DNA from: Siderastrea siderea
Lineage: Eukaryota; Cnidaria; Anthozoa; Scleractinia; Rhizangiidae
Assembly (NCBI GenBank): GCA_964030785.1
Contig: OZ034971.1
Span: 31,038,304 to 31,102,303 of the forward strand
Length of the DNA stretch: 64,000 nucleotides
Direction of reading: 5' to 3'
Both the position numbers and the translations under genes were made by a program. Under the pieces are notes generated by a model that worked only from the letters and a program-made list of their open reading frames with translations, was not told the origin of the DNA and made no database searches. Each line of letters begins with the position of its first letter. The first letter of the stretch is position 1. Shown piece after piece: positions 23,452 to 35,424 of the stretch.

Positions 23452-25089
23452 ATGGCGAGCAGTACAGTGTTGGAGGTACTAGGTCACATTGTATTCAGTT
23501 TTACACGAGGCGTGACAGATCACTACAACCCCGAAGAACCTGAATTCACGGCAGAGTCTTTTGGCTACAATCCTCTAGAAAGCACAGGCCGAGAATGGTA
23601 TTATCATCCTGTTGATGAGCTTATTTACCAAGAATACAGCGACAGAGAAGCCACAAGTGTGAACTATCCAGCGTCCAGTAGACTAGATGTCAAGGTAATC
23701 AACGCGTGCTTGCCAGAGGAAGAAGAAGTAGAGGAAGATCAGCAAGATAAAATGAGAGCCATGGCTTGGAAGCGGTTTAGACCACCCGCTTTACAAACAG
23801 CCTGCGAATCAATGTTCATTGGAGCTAGGATTTCACTTCTAGCCGCCTCCTTCATAGCTACAATATACTTGTCGCTTTCTTATGTAAGCTTGGAAACAGA
23901 CACTGTGATATTTGGTTGCACTAATGGATCAGTTCCAGTTCGTTTGCAGTGGGTGAGAGCAATTTCTGACCAAATAGCCATTGTCTTTTATTACTTCTGG
24001 CCATTTTTTAACCTGTTGCTCCTGTTTCGCCCATATCAGTTGATTGGGATCAAAAGAAAACTCGTTCTGGCTACCAGTGCTTCATGTTGCTTGGACGCAG
24101 CTTGTCGTTTATCGCTACAAGCCGTTGGAAAACCTTATTACACGCTGCCGTATATTGACTGGTTACTGAACACCTTTTTTCTCATCAGCCTCGCTTTGCA
24201 GTTCTATATCGTCGTGAGACATCTCGTGCAATCGCCTAGGAAAAAGGTGGCATCTTTGATTTGTAAAATGGTAATCCCATTTTGCCTTTCGTTTCTTATT
24301 GCTCAATTAATCGCCAATTTTCTTTACCCAACATATGACAAACATGATAAAGACGGCAAACTGGTAATTGCAATCTTCGCCCCTCTCGCTGGAGTCGCTC
24401 TGAAGGTAATCTCGCGAATTGGCGTTCAGCGATTATGGAACATCACCCATCCGGGATATTCCTATGTCTTATTAGTGCCATTGTATTTTGGTTCAGCGGT
24501 TATGTTTCGAGTTTTACAAGCTGATCTTGCAAATGACAAACTGAAGGACAGTTTGCCACCCATCGCTGTTCTTGGAATAATTCATGGTGCTGCAGAAGTC
24601 ATTGAACGAAGCATTATGGTTGCGATTGACCACGTTTGTCATCAGGTCTGGAAAAGGAGATTATCTCCTTGGGGAAGTTTTCGTACTCCTCGTCGGGAGA
24701 GACTAATGGCTGATATCGCTATCATTAGCATGTTGTTTGAGTCAACTGCCATAGTGTGTGCAAATGGCTATTTATACCTATATCAATTTATGTACTTAGA
24801 AAACTCTTCACCGTTCAAGCTGCTGCAGGAGTTTGTCATTACTACGGCAGTTCCGCTGGTGATTGAGTGGTTTTTTACCAGCCTATCTCTTGCTATCGAG
24901 ACTCGCTATCAAAACATGCCTGTCATGGCTGTTTGGCGAAGGAGATGGAAGAGGCACGTTTTGGTGGCGATTGTAAATGTTTTCCCATTAGCCATGTATC
25001 TTACCGCTACCATGTTAGGCATTGTACGTGGGCGTTTTCCCAACACCACGAATCACTTCTGTAAAATGCCTTTCACGCCACATAGTTAG
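23452..25089 (+). CDS. Copy D: intact intronless multi-pass membrane protein, family unknown
   Basis: 545 residues in one exon, the same layout as copy B: a hydrophilic N-terminal ~115 residues with an acidic stretch, then about ten or eleven hydrophobic segments and basic loops. Only five residues differ from copy B: L70V, V73P, V118A, L455F and R543P (B to D). Nucleotide differences cluster near the two ends. The stretch equivalent to 6175-7170 of copy B reads as identical, which suggests recent duplication or gene conversion. Silent changes are at least as common as replacements, consistent with a protein kept under selection. The poly(A) signal AATAAA is at 25158-25163. The function is not recognised. 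Confidence 0.85.
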   Translation: MASSTVLEVLGHIVFSFTRGVTDHYNPEEPEFTAESFGYNPLESTGREWYYHPVDELIYQEYSDREATSVNYPASSRLDVKVINACLPEEEEVEEDQQDKMRAMAWKRFRPPALQTACESMFIGARISLLAASFIATIYLSLSYVSLETDTVIFGCTNGSVPVRLQWVRAISDQIAIVFYYFWPFFNLLLLFRPYQLIGIKRKLVLATSASCCLDAACRLSLQAVGKPYYTLPYIDWLLNTFFLISLALQFYIVVRHLVQSPRKKVASLICKMVIPFCLSFLIAQLIANFLYPTYDKHDKDGKLVIAIFAPLAGVALKVISRIGVQRLWNITHPGYSYVLLVPLYFGSAVMFRVLQADLANDKLKDSLPPIAVLGIIHGAAEVIERSIMVAIDHVCHQVWKRRLSPWGSFRTPRRERLMADIAIISMLFESTAIVCANGYLYLYQFMYLENSSPFKLLQEFVITTAVPLVIEWFFTSLSLAIETRYQNMPVMAVWRRRWKRHVLVAIVNVFPLAMYLTATMLGIVRGRFPNTTNHFCKMPFTPHS

Positions 25090-27653
25090 ATACAAGATAA
25101 AAGTTGAAAGCATGATAAGACAAGAAACAAAAACAAACACTGAAAACAAACAAAAACAATAAAGGAACAGCCAGCCCGAAAGTAAAGTCCGTTTTAACGT
25201 CTATGGTAGCAATTCATTCCACAAAGTCGAGATAATTAGCACAAAAGACAACTAACGAATACAGAATTTGACGCGCACCACTTTGCTGACTATGTTAGGT
25301 AGCCAAACACGTCAAACTTTACAGTGTTTGAGTTTATGGTCATCAGATTGCTAGTAACTTGCGTTAACGGTGAATTCTAAAAAAAATACGAAGTTAAAAA
25401 CAACAACAACAGCAACAACCGGAAGAACAAACGAACAAACAAAACTAAAAGTAACAGCCAGTCCGGTTTTTGGTACAAATGGCGGAATGGGAGCTGAATG
25501 TAAATTGTTCTTGAAAAACCTTGCCTAGAAACTCTCAAGAAAAACGGGGAACCGTACGCCATAGTAATCACGTAGTTAAGAGCGCGCTTGTCCCTCGAGA
25601 TTTTGAGATCCCTCCATGTGAGCGTTAGGGGCTCAAGAATACCCTTTCGCTACGCTAACGCCTTTTTAGAAGATTTTCGCCTGAATGTCGACGCTGCTGA
25701 AGTTTTTAGAATTTCACTTTTAATGTATTTTATGATCTATGGTAGAGTTATTAATGCTATCTATTGCCGGGTAAATTTCCATTTCAAATATTACTGTAAA
25801 TCATGTAGATATTTTTATCTTCTTTTACGGCAGATTTTATGCGATTATTATTATTATTGTTATTGTTAGTATTATTATTTCTCATGATTTCGTATTATTG
25901 GGACTTGAACTTGATACTGATAATGAAACGGTTTTAGAACAGTAATTATAATATGTAACTAAAAGGAATTATAGTCCGTCCAACTGATTGAAAATGCATA
26001 TAGGAAATAAGAAGTAATTCGTTCTACAAGTTTAGGAATGGGGATACTAGTACACAAAACAAAAGACAAAAGAAACCAACACGAACACAAACAGCAAAAC
26101 CGTGCCTATTCTTGCATGACATGTTAGTCTGATGTACTAACGAGGCCTGCGAATGAAATGAAGAGGTCTCTAACGACTTCAAATACGAAGACTAATACAA
26201 CGAAGATGATGCAAACATGATTTTTATTCACTTGCAAACCTTGGAATTTACACTGTGGAATACACACGTGGAATCATGATACACTCGGAACTTGGGGCGA
26301 GTATATTACGTCTTCCGTTTCTGTTTACGTCTTCTGTTAAGTATTTACGGTTATGTCTCCTTCAAATTCTTTCTTTGAGTGACCTTTTTGTAAGTCTCAG
26401 ATGTTCAAGAGAAACAGGGAAACTAAAAGTAGCTACCATACACTATAAAAGCTGCAGCCCCGAAAGACAGTTACTTATGTACACAACCCGAGAATAACAT
26501 ATTGTCGCAAATGTCAATTTTATGTGTATCTTGTGTGTTATTAGAGAAAGAAATTTAGTTATAGAAGAGGTCAAATAAAACATAGTTTTGAAGCCAGAGG
26601 ATTATTATTGTCAATATCGAAAGTCACCACAACTTGGATTAATGAATATAATAATATAAACAAAACTGAAGAAGGGAAAATAAGAGTAAAGCGAAACACA
26701 TTTAACGAAAACAGACAGCTACACGTGCAATTATTGCGCGAGTTGGCAAATAGACAGTTCAGGTTTAAAAACTTCACATCGTCACTGGAAGCAAACAATT
26801 GCACGTATATATAGCTATGGGTTTGTTTTAAACTGAAGTAAACGTGAGTGATGCGTCAACAGTTGTGTAAGCACTCTTGAAACAGGAAGAGAACCAAGCG
26901 AAAGATTTTGTTTTATGTTTTCATTCTATATTCCGCTGCCGTTCCTGCACATTCAAAATCATTATACAGCCGTGTGAAGGGTCTTTCATGGGAGGACAAA
27001 TATATGCAAAAAAAATCCAGGTTTAAACCCCCTGCGCTTTTACAACTTCCTTAGGGATTCTTATAGAGCTTACAACTGGGGGGAACGTATGTTGGGGAAG
27101 AGTTGGGGTAAATCAAAACTGAAATTATGCACTACAAAATTGGCATTTTTCTCTTCAAATACATGTTTGATCGGTCATTCCATTAGGCACCAGACAGTGT
27201 AATAGTGAACCGTCATTTCCGTCAGTTGAGTGCGACTTTATGTAAAGAAGTGTGGTTGTCATTTGTATGATGGTTATAAACGTTGTTGAGGACAGAGTGG
27301 ATTCTTATATTCGGAAGGTCTCATAACCAGTGTGTTGCCAGGCATAAACAGCATATCACTCCCGATATGAGCGGTAAGATTTCCTTTTTTATTGGCTTCA
27401 GAGCTTTCAAAAACAGGAAGGGTTTTAGACATCTTCTTGCCCATCACCAAGTATTTAAAGATAGATACCTTTTACAAATACACGTGCTACATTTAGAAGA
27501 TCGTCATCTTCAGTAATGCTATCTCTGGAATTCAAGTCGTCGTCAAGATTACGTTTAGTTGTCAGATGAGAACTGTACTTAAAGTTTAAGGCCGCATCAA
27601 ACTGAATACGAGTATGTGAACTCACCCCTTGTTACTAAGGTTTCTGGTTGCAA
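25090..27653. other. Spacer between copies D and E, sister of the B-C spacer
   Basis: No gene is supported. Around 25485 it carries the empty site that proves the Academ-like insertion after copy B. The CAGCTACACGTGC module lies near 26715, about 0.94 kb before copy E. Confidence 0.75.
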
Positions 27654-30373
27654 ATGGCTAGCAGTACAGTGTTGCAGGTGTTGGCTTACTTTGTGTTCAG
27701 TTTTACACGAGGCGTGACAGATCACTACAGCCCCGAAGAACCTGAATTCACGGATGAGTCTTTTGGCTACAATCCTCTAGAAAGCACAGGCCGAGAATGG
27801 TATTATCATCCTGTTGATGAGCTTATTTACCAAGAATACAGCGACAGAGAAGCCACAAGCTTGAACTATCTAGTGTCCGGTAGACTTGATGTCAAGGTAA
27901 GCAACGCGTGCTTGCCGCCAGAGGAAGAAGAAGTAGCGGAAGATCAGGGAGATAAAATTAGAGCCATGGCTTGGAAGCGATTTAGACCACCCGCTCTTCA
28001 AACAGCCTGCGAATCAATGTTCATTGGAGCTATGATTTCACTTATAACCGCCTCCTTCATAGCTACAATATACTTGTCGCTTTCTTATGTAAGTTTTGAG
28101 ACTCTGTCAATAAGTTGCACGAATGGCTCAGTAAATGGCTCATTGTCAGTTCGTATGTAATGGGTGAGAACAATTTCCCAACAAATAGCCAGTGTCTTTT
28201 ATTACTTCTGGTCATTTTTTAACGTGTTACTCCTGTTTCGCCCACATCATGATCAGTTGACTGGGGTGAAAAGAAAACTCGTTCTGACTAGTAGTGTTTC
28301 GTATTGCTTGGACGCAGCTTATCGTTTATCGCTACAAGGCGTTGGAAAACCTTATTACATGCTGCCCAAAATTTAGCGAGTTCCAATGAACAGCGTTTTG
28401 TTCATCAGCGTCGTGTTGCATGCAGTTCTATCTCATCGTGAGACATCTCGTGCGATCCCCTAGGAAAAAAGTGGCATCTTTGATTTGTAAAATGGTTATC
28501 CTATTTTGGCTTTCATTTCTTATTGCTCAATTAATCTCCAATTTTCTTTACCCAGCATATAACAAACGTGATAAATATATCTTATTAGACGGTTTAGTGT
28601 GTAGTATCGTGGGATATTTTTACGAGTCCCGCCGTATTTTGGCGAGCCCGTAGGGCGAGTCAAAATACAAGAGACGAGTAAAAATATCCCACGATACTAC
28701 ACACTAAACCGTCTAATAAGGGATTTATTATTCAACTTAGCTACAAAATAGAAAAGTGGTTTATAAACTGCCTGAGTTGCGTGACAAACTAACGTGACTT
28801 CTGAGCAGCGAGTGTGCGCGCCAGCGGAGTCAGGTTTCGCGCGTTTGACGTGAGGTTGTTGTTGATTGGTCAAAAACGAAAACTTGTCAAACCTGTGTCA
28901 ATCGAGCGAAGCGTCGGGATTTTATTTCAAACTTGCAAGGAAAACAAAGATGGAACAAGGCAAAACTGAATTATTTTGGGGTTTACAGTTAGATAAACAA
29001 CAATGTTCTTGGTCACCGAGTAAAACTACGAAAAGAAAGAACTCGACAGAACAAACAGAACTCGAAAGTCAAGTCAAACAAAGTTAAACAGCACTTCAAG
29101 CTCAGTCATCTTCGTCCGAATCACTAACCACGGGTCGTTTTGGAAGAGATAGCGGTGGAGATTTCTGACCGACAACAATTGTGCATTTGTTGAAGACAGC
29201 TCCTGAGAAATGATGGGTTCCGTTTCCTGACTTTGACAAACAAATGACATAAAAGGTTGTTAAGTTCCTCGGCGGGAATTTCTTCAATGGCCCTTGTTTC
29301 TTTAACAGACTTGAGGTCAGTTTTTGTATTTTCTGTTGTATTTTAATACGTTTCGATTTTCTTCAATAAATAAAGAAATTTCACTGTCGTCTAGGTGATT
29401 GCTTGTCTCTAGGACCTCGTTTTCGTTAAAAACCTCAAAATTTGGTAAGCATTCATTGTTTTCTTCCGGAAAAACGAGCGTTTCGGCCATTTTTTCATCG
29501 TTCACCTTGTAAGCCTAAAGCCTGACGTGGCATTTGTAGAAAACCTGTCAAACCGGTCTTCTGGAGTACAAATACCGTGGGATATTTGTACTCGTTTTGG
29601 GTGTTATTTGTACTCTACTGAATGCAGTTGAATAATAAAGACGGCAAACTGCTAATTGCAATATTCGCCCCTCTCATTGGAGTCGCTGTGAAAGTAATCT
29701 CTCGAATTGGCGTTCAGCGATTATGGAACATCATGCAGCCATCCGGGATATTCGTATGTCTTATTAGTGCCACTGTATTTTGGCTCGGCGGTTACTTTTC
29801 GAGTTTTACAAGCTGATATTGTAAGTGGAAAGCTCAAAGAAAGTTTGCCACCCATCGCTCTTCTTGGAATAATTCATGGTGCTGCAGAAGTCATTGAACG
29901 AAGCAACATCATCGGGTTCCGATTGATCACGTTTTTCATCAGATCTGGAAGAGGAGATTATCTCCTTGGGGAAGTTTTCGTACTCCTCGTCGGGAGAGAC
30001 TCATGGCTGATATTGCAAGCACTAGCATATTGTTTGAGTCAACTGCTATAGTGTGTGCTAATGGCTATTTATACTTGTATCAATTTCTTTACTTAGAAAA
30101 CTCTTAACCGTTAAAGCTGCTGGAGAAGTTTGCCATCACCACGGCAGTTCCGCTGGTGATTGAGTGGTTTTTCTCCAGCGTATCTCTTGCGACCGAGACT
30201 CGCTAAACATGCCTGTCATGGCTGTTTGGCGAAGGAGATGGAAGAGGCACGTTTTGGTGGCGATTGTAAATGTTTTCCCATTAGCCATGTGGACTAGCGC
30301 TACCATGTTTGTCATTGCGCGTGGGCGTTTTCCCAACACCACGAATAACTTCTGTAAAATGCCTTTCACGTAA
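27654..30373 (+). pseudogene. Copy E: pseudogene of the 545-aa membrane protein family, split by an insertion
   Basis: The N-terminal half is readable from ATG 27654 to a TAA at 28158-28160, where the intact genes read CAG. Further lesions are a 6-base insertion near 28248, a TAG after LPKI near 28374, a 4-base insertion near 28420, the 28576-29634 insertion, and the 4-base insertion near 29733 that copies A and C also share. A TCA-to-TAA stop near 30105 is shared as well, but the CAA codon that is TAA in A and C is still CAA here (near 30080). E therefore branched off after the first shared lesions but before the last. Confidence 0.9.
28576..29634. mobile_element. 1.06-kb insertion in copy E with fold-back end and recombinase-like remnant
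   Basis: It is absent from the four sister copies and flanked by ATAAA at 28571-28575 and 29635-29639. The left 145 bp forms a hairpin with perfect 43-bp arms (28581-28623 and 28678-28720) and a second inner hairpin. Just inside, TTTATTATTCAACT (from 28724) is inverted at the right end (about 29625-29639), so two nested elements are possible. On the minus strand around 29150-29310, one frame reads RAIEEIPAEELNNLLCHLF, resembling the N-terminal part of the Crypton-derived (DUF3504/KIAA1958-like) recombinase family. It is a fragment, broken within about 70 residues. The similarity is from recall. Confidence 0.55.
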
Positions 30374-31950
30374 CAAACAAAGTTTAAAATAAAAGTTGAA
30401 AGAAAAAAAAACAATAAAAAAAACAATAAAAAACAATTAAATAAAGGAAAGGCTAGTCCGAAAGTAAAGTCCGCTATAAAGTCTTCTGTAGTAATTCATT
30501 CCATAAAGTTGAGCTATAAGGAGCACACAAAACAACTGACAAAAGAATACAGAATTCGACGCGGGCCGCTTTGCTGATTATATTAGATAGGCTAACACGT
30601 CAGACTTAACAGTGTTTGAGTTTATGGGAATCAGATGGCTACTAACTTACGTTAGAAGTGAATTCTGAAAAAAAGAAAAAATAGCAGGTAAACAACAACA
30701 ACAACCACAGCCGCAAAAACAAAAGAACAAACAATACAAAAAGTAACAGCCAGTTCGAAAGTAAAGTCGCTTGAACTTATTGAAAGTTTTATATACGAAG
30801 TAAGAAGTAATTCGTTCTACAAATTTAAGAATGGGGATACCAGTACACAAAACAACTGACAAAAGAAACCAATATGAACACAAACAGCAAACCAATCCCT
30901 ATTCTTGCTTAAGTCTGATGTACGAACGATGCCAGGGAATGAAAAGAAGAGGTCTCTAACGACTGCAAATACGGAGACTAATACAAGGGAGACATACGAA
31001 CATGGTTTTTATTTTCTGTCCGCTGTGGAGTACACACGTGGAATCATGATACACTCGGAATGCGGGGCAAGTATATTACGTCTTTTATTTCTTCTAGCTA
31101 TTTACAGTTATGTCTCCTCCAATGTCTTTCTTTGAGTGAACTGCTTGCGAGGGTCTGGTTAGATGTTCAAGAGAAACGATGAATCGACAGTAGTTACTAA
31201 ACTATAAAAGTTGCAGCCCCGAGAGACGGTTACTCATGTGCAAAGCAATGCCAAATTTATCTGTATGTTTGTGTGTTATTAGAGAAAGAAGTTATTTAAT
31301 TATAAAAGGGGTGAAATAAAACATAGTTTTGTAGCCAGAGGATTATTATTGCCATTAACGAAAGACAGCACAACTTGGATTATCGATTAATATAAACAAA
31401 ACTGAAAAACGGAACATAGAACTTAAGCCAAACAAATTTAACCAAAACAGCCACACGTACGATTATTGACGGCGCGAGCTGGCAAATGGACAGTTCAGGT
31501 TTAAAAACGTCACTTTGTCTCTGGAAGCGAACAATTGTATGTATAGCTGCGGCTTTATATTAAGCTGAAATAAACGTGGGTGATGCGTCGACAACAAATG
31601 TGTAAGCACTGTTGAAACAGGAAGAAAAACAAACGAAAGTTTTTGTTTCACTGGCATGTTTTTCTTCTATCTTATTTATATCGCTCCTCCTTAACGGCGT
31701 CCGTCGTAACTTCAAACTGACTGTGCAGGGCCAGCCATGTAATTACGTGTATCAGAAAAGAAACGGGCCTTGAGTCAAAAAAGGGCTAAAACTGGCTACC
31801 TTATGTGAGGCGTTAATGATAAACGTACTGGAAGATTGAACAGAGTCAACAGAAACCCACATTAATTTACTATAAACTCACTATCTTAAAAAACATTTAT
31901 CCAAAAAAACATTTTCTATTATTATTAATCTATTTGCCGCCAAATAAAAG
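30374..31950. other. 3' flank of copy E, homologous to flanks of copies A and C
   Basis: It can be followed to about 31950 as a diverged copy of 18681-20200, with the CAGCCACACGTACG module near 31450. No gene is seen. This marks the right edge of the array as far as homology shows. Confidence 0.7.
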
Positions 31951-33482
31951 TGTTTATGACTCCTACCCACTTATGTTGAATTAATTGTTTAACGTAATTA
32001 TTAAAATTTAACTAAGATGGTAAATAAGGGAGGAATGGCAGGGAGCAGGGTTCAACCGGAGGGGGAAGGAGTGTATTTTGTGTTTAACGTAATTCTACGC
32101 ACAATCCACAAAAAGAGATTGAGCAGTAGTCACAAGACTATCCGGTGACTTAAATAACAATAGAAAGTTTATTGGGCAATAGTCACGAAGTTTGGACGGG
32201 AAAATACATAGCCTCGTTTTCATTTAGAGCTATAAGACGTGGTGTGTTTCTCGTGTTCGTCGTCTTTGTCTCCAGACCTAACGCTCTGCGAGTTCAATCC
32301 TCCTCCTCCTCCCTTCCTCCACCTCTTATATTTTTATCTTACATTACTTTCCTTTTGTATTTTAGTTTGGGCCCGCCTTTTTTCTCATGCCCTCACCTTT
32401 GCTAGAGCTTAACGAACGAAAGAATCGTTGCTAATTAATCTTATTTGACTATGTATGATTTATTCAATAAATCGGCCATCTCACGTGGCCATAATTTATC
32501 CCAACACTTGGCTGGTTTACATTTCTTTCAGCGCTCTTTGCAAACAAAGCTGGACTGTTGACCAAAAAATTGACTAGAGTATATTCACTAAGTCGTATTA
32601 ATTGCAATTGGGGAAGGATACATAAAAAACGTTATTAGAACTGACTTTGGGTGTTCAGAAGCTATACGAAAATTGAAACGATTGAGCTTTGGACTACGAT
32701 TGGAGTCTTGATCACAATGTACGTGTTGAAGTCGCGTGATCTGTGACTTAATAAGGCTGTGCCTGGAAGTTTGTACGTGCTCCCATCCGGCTTGTTCAAG
32801 CTACGTCGATGGGCCCGCATACAAACCAGTTGCTGTCCCTGTAGAAACCTTGTACATGTGCAAATCAACAAGGTGAGATGATATTTCCACGTTGTTGTGA
32901 TAGGAGACTTCCGAATTGAGAGAGCTCGCTCAGTCGTTGTCATTTTCGTGTACTTTTGAACATTCAAATTCGATTCTAAATTTTACACTCCTTTTTAATT
33001 TAATATGTGCTTATATGACAGTACTTGTCAGCACTTGTTAATATTGGCTTCGGTTTTATTTTTGGCCTCAGGACATTCCAAAAACAGCAAGGGGTTTCAT
33101 TTCCTTGACCATGAGTATATTAAATAAAAGATGTTACAAGTACAGTCTATACGAGTTTGGGATTTTAGACTGTCGTCAATATTGCGGTCAGTTGTTCTAG
33201 ACCGAACTGATCAGAAGTTTTCCACAGTACGATTAACCCAGGTACAGTTTTATGACGTTAACCCTTTCGGTCGGTTTTCCAAACACAAATGGGAAGCAGC
33301 AAAACACGGTAGATGTGTTACCCTGTTTACACAGGGTAACATAGCATAACAACCCAGAACTGAGACCATGGCTTCTCGCACAGTCTTTTGGTTACAATCA
33401 TCTAGGACGCTCAGGCCTCCTGTTGATCTTCCTGTTCTGCAAGAACACAGGTCCTGACGACACCAATCGGAATAATTTTTCG
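31951..33482. other. Gene-free stretch right of the array
   Basis: AT-rich sequence without a supportable gene. Short frames, for example on the minus strand at 32662-32967, lack domain features or splice context. A TCCTCC run lies at 32301-32320. Confidence 0.4.
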
Positions 33483-33491
33483 CCCCAGAAA

Positions 33492-35110
33492 TAGCCTGCG
33501 AAGCAAGCGTTTCCGCACAGGGTCCAGAGGAGTTAAATTTGGACGCAAGAATTATCCTTCGTACATCTTATCTTATGAAATAAATAACCACGTCATTTGA
33601 TCAATAAATTTTGCCAATGCAACCCTTGTGAATGCAATTTGAACAGCTTTTTTCTGTTTCCATATGCTGTATTTCTCGATCTCGATCTCGCTTAGTGCGC
33701 CATACCGTCCGCCATATTGAAAATTGTTATTAACCGCAGACTATTTTTCCGCGGTCGCCTAACACGTTGCCCGAAGGGCAACGGCCTTTCTTCGGAAAGC
33801 GAAGCTTTTCGAACGAGGCACGAACTGCCGAGTAAAAATAAGTATTATTTAGTGTAAGTCGATCTCAGTGATTCTAAGAGCCCACAGTAATCTGACCTGC
33901 GGTCAAAATATAGGTAACGCGAGTAACCCAAGTTCGCAGCAAATTCTGTCGGTTGTCTTTTGCAAGGAAAACTAAACGTTCTGCTCGAACTTCGCTCCTC
34001 TGGACCCTGTGTTTCCGTAGGTTTTTCCGCCCGTTCGAGGCACGAAAATTGGGGCGAGCGCAACATGCACTGATGGAAGGAGCGGGGAGGGGAGGGGAGG
34101 CGAGAAAAGGAAACGCTTGCCCGCAAACCCCATGATTTTGAAAAACGCCCCTTTGACACTTTCGCAGTTGGATAAATTCATAGCGTGACAGCTTGTGAAT
34201 AAAGTATCAGTTACCAATAACAGATCACCGGATGATACAAATTTACTTCCATCAAAATCAAAACAAACGCCAGGCGATCGCTTCAGGATTTTTCGTAATT
34301 TCACAGTTAAATTTTGAACTTTATCTCAACCTGGAAAATCGGGTTTAGTTTCTTCAGAAAAGGATTCTTATGGAACAATTCTCGCTAATCTTTGCAGAGT
34401 GGTTGGAGTGGAAGTTGTTCAAAACTTGGAGCTATTTTCGGACCGTGTGCCTGTGCAATTCTTGCGCTCGAAAAATCGGAATTTAGGGGCATTATTCGAA
34501 GTTATTCGAAATGCGATAGGTAGCGAGTCTGCTGTTTCCCAAACTCCGCCAAAACAGTCTATCAGCTTGTGTAAACGGCTGCTCCAAACTCCATGATCAG
34601 GCAACAGTCCTTGTTTCAAGAATGTTCGTGTAGATTCCTCCCTGTCGGAAAAAGCTTCCCGCAAGTCTTTGAGATCTGCCGTTAAATCAGGACAAAAATG
34701 ATCTTCTTGAGTCAAACCTAAACATCGATGATTTACCAACTGGAGAGGAACTTCAGGTAAAAATAGTGATAGTCAATTGGTGTGGGAAAGTCATACAAGA
34801 CAAGACAAGGAAAGTAACCAGTTCGTTGTGTTCATGCGGGTCACGCTCAAATGAACATACCTGATTTGACTGACGGATTTATCGCTTGGCAATCAACACT
34901 ACCATGCCGCACCAATCAGAAAACTCCGTTCGTGGACGAACGGGTTTTTCAAAATCATGGGGTTTGCGGGCAAGCGTTTCCTTTCCTCCCTTCCCCTCCC
35001 CCTTCTCGGACTTTTTTTTTTGCGCTCGCTCCAATTTTCGCGCGTTCCAAAAAGCGAAAAATGTTTGAAACCTGCGGAAAGCCCTACGAAAACGCTTGCT
35101 ACGCAGGCTA
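33492..35110. mobile_element. Non-autonomous TIR element with 9-bp target duplication (MULE-like)
   Basis: It is flanked on both sides by CCCCAGAAA (33483-33491 and 35111-35119). The ends are inverted: TAGCCTGCGAAGCAAGCGTTT at the left, and TAGCCTGCGTAGCAAGCGTTT as the complement of the right end. Inside, a 120-140-bp segment at about 34010-34150 recurs inverted at about 34930-35075 (GGGGCGAGCG-type, GGAAACGCTTGCCCGC, CCCCATGATTTT). A 9-bp target duplication is typical of Mutator-like transposons. No transposase is encoded, so this is a passenger element. Confidence 0.7.
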
Positions 35111-35424
35111 CCCCAGAAAGGGATAATATGTTATCTTTCCACATTATCTTTTTCGTACCATTCAACTCCAAACAATTAAGCAATCAAACTCGATGACAAA
35201 GAAAACTGCACAAGCACCAATTCATCCGTTTGGATAAATGGTCGAAAAGGACTGTGACAATAATCACATGATCGTTGTGACGCCAGCGTTTGCAAAACTC
35301 TGCTTTCGCTGCCCATACGAAAACACTTAGCCGGCGTTTTCAAATTTATTCACTCTGGAAAGGGTTTCAAAAGATCCGTTTTTGGTGGCGGAAAACACCG
35401 TTTCAGTGTGGACAGAGGTGCCTT

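Noticed and set aside
28866..29087. MEQGKTELFWGLQLDKQQ looked like a nucleoplasmin N-terminus
   Set aside because: Only about 15 residues match by eye, the rest of the core is missing, and it lies inside a repetitive insertion. Too weak to call.
32662..32967. 101-aa minus-strand frame
   Set aside because: No recognisable domain or start context; it is likely a chance frame in AT-rich intergenic DNA.
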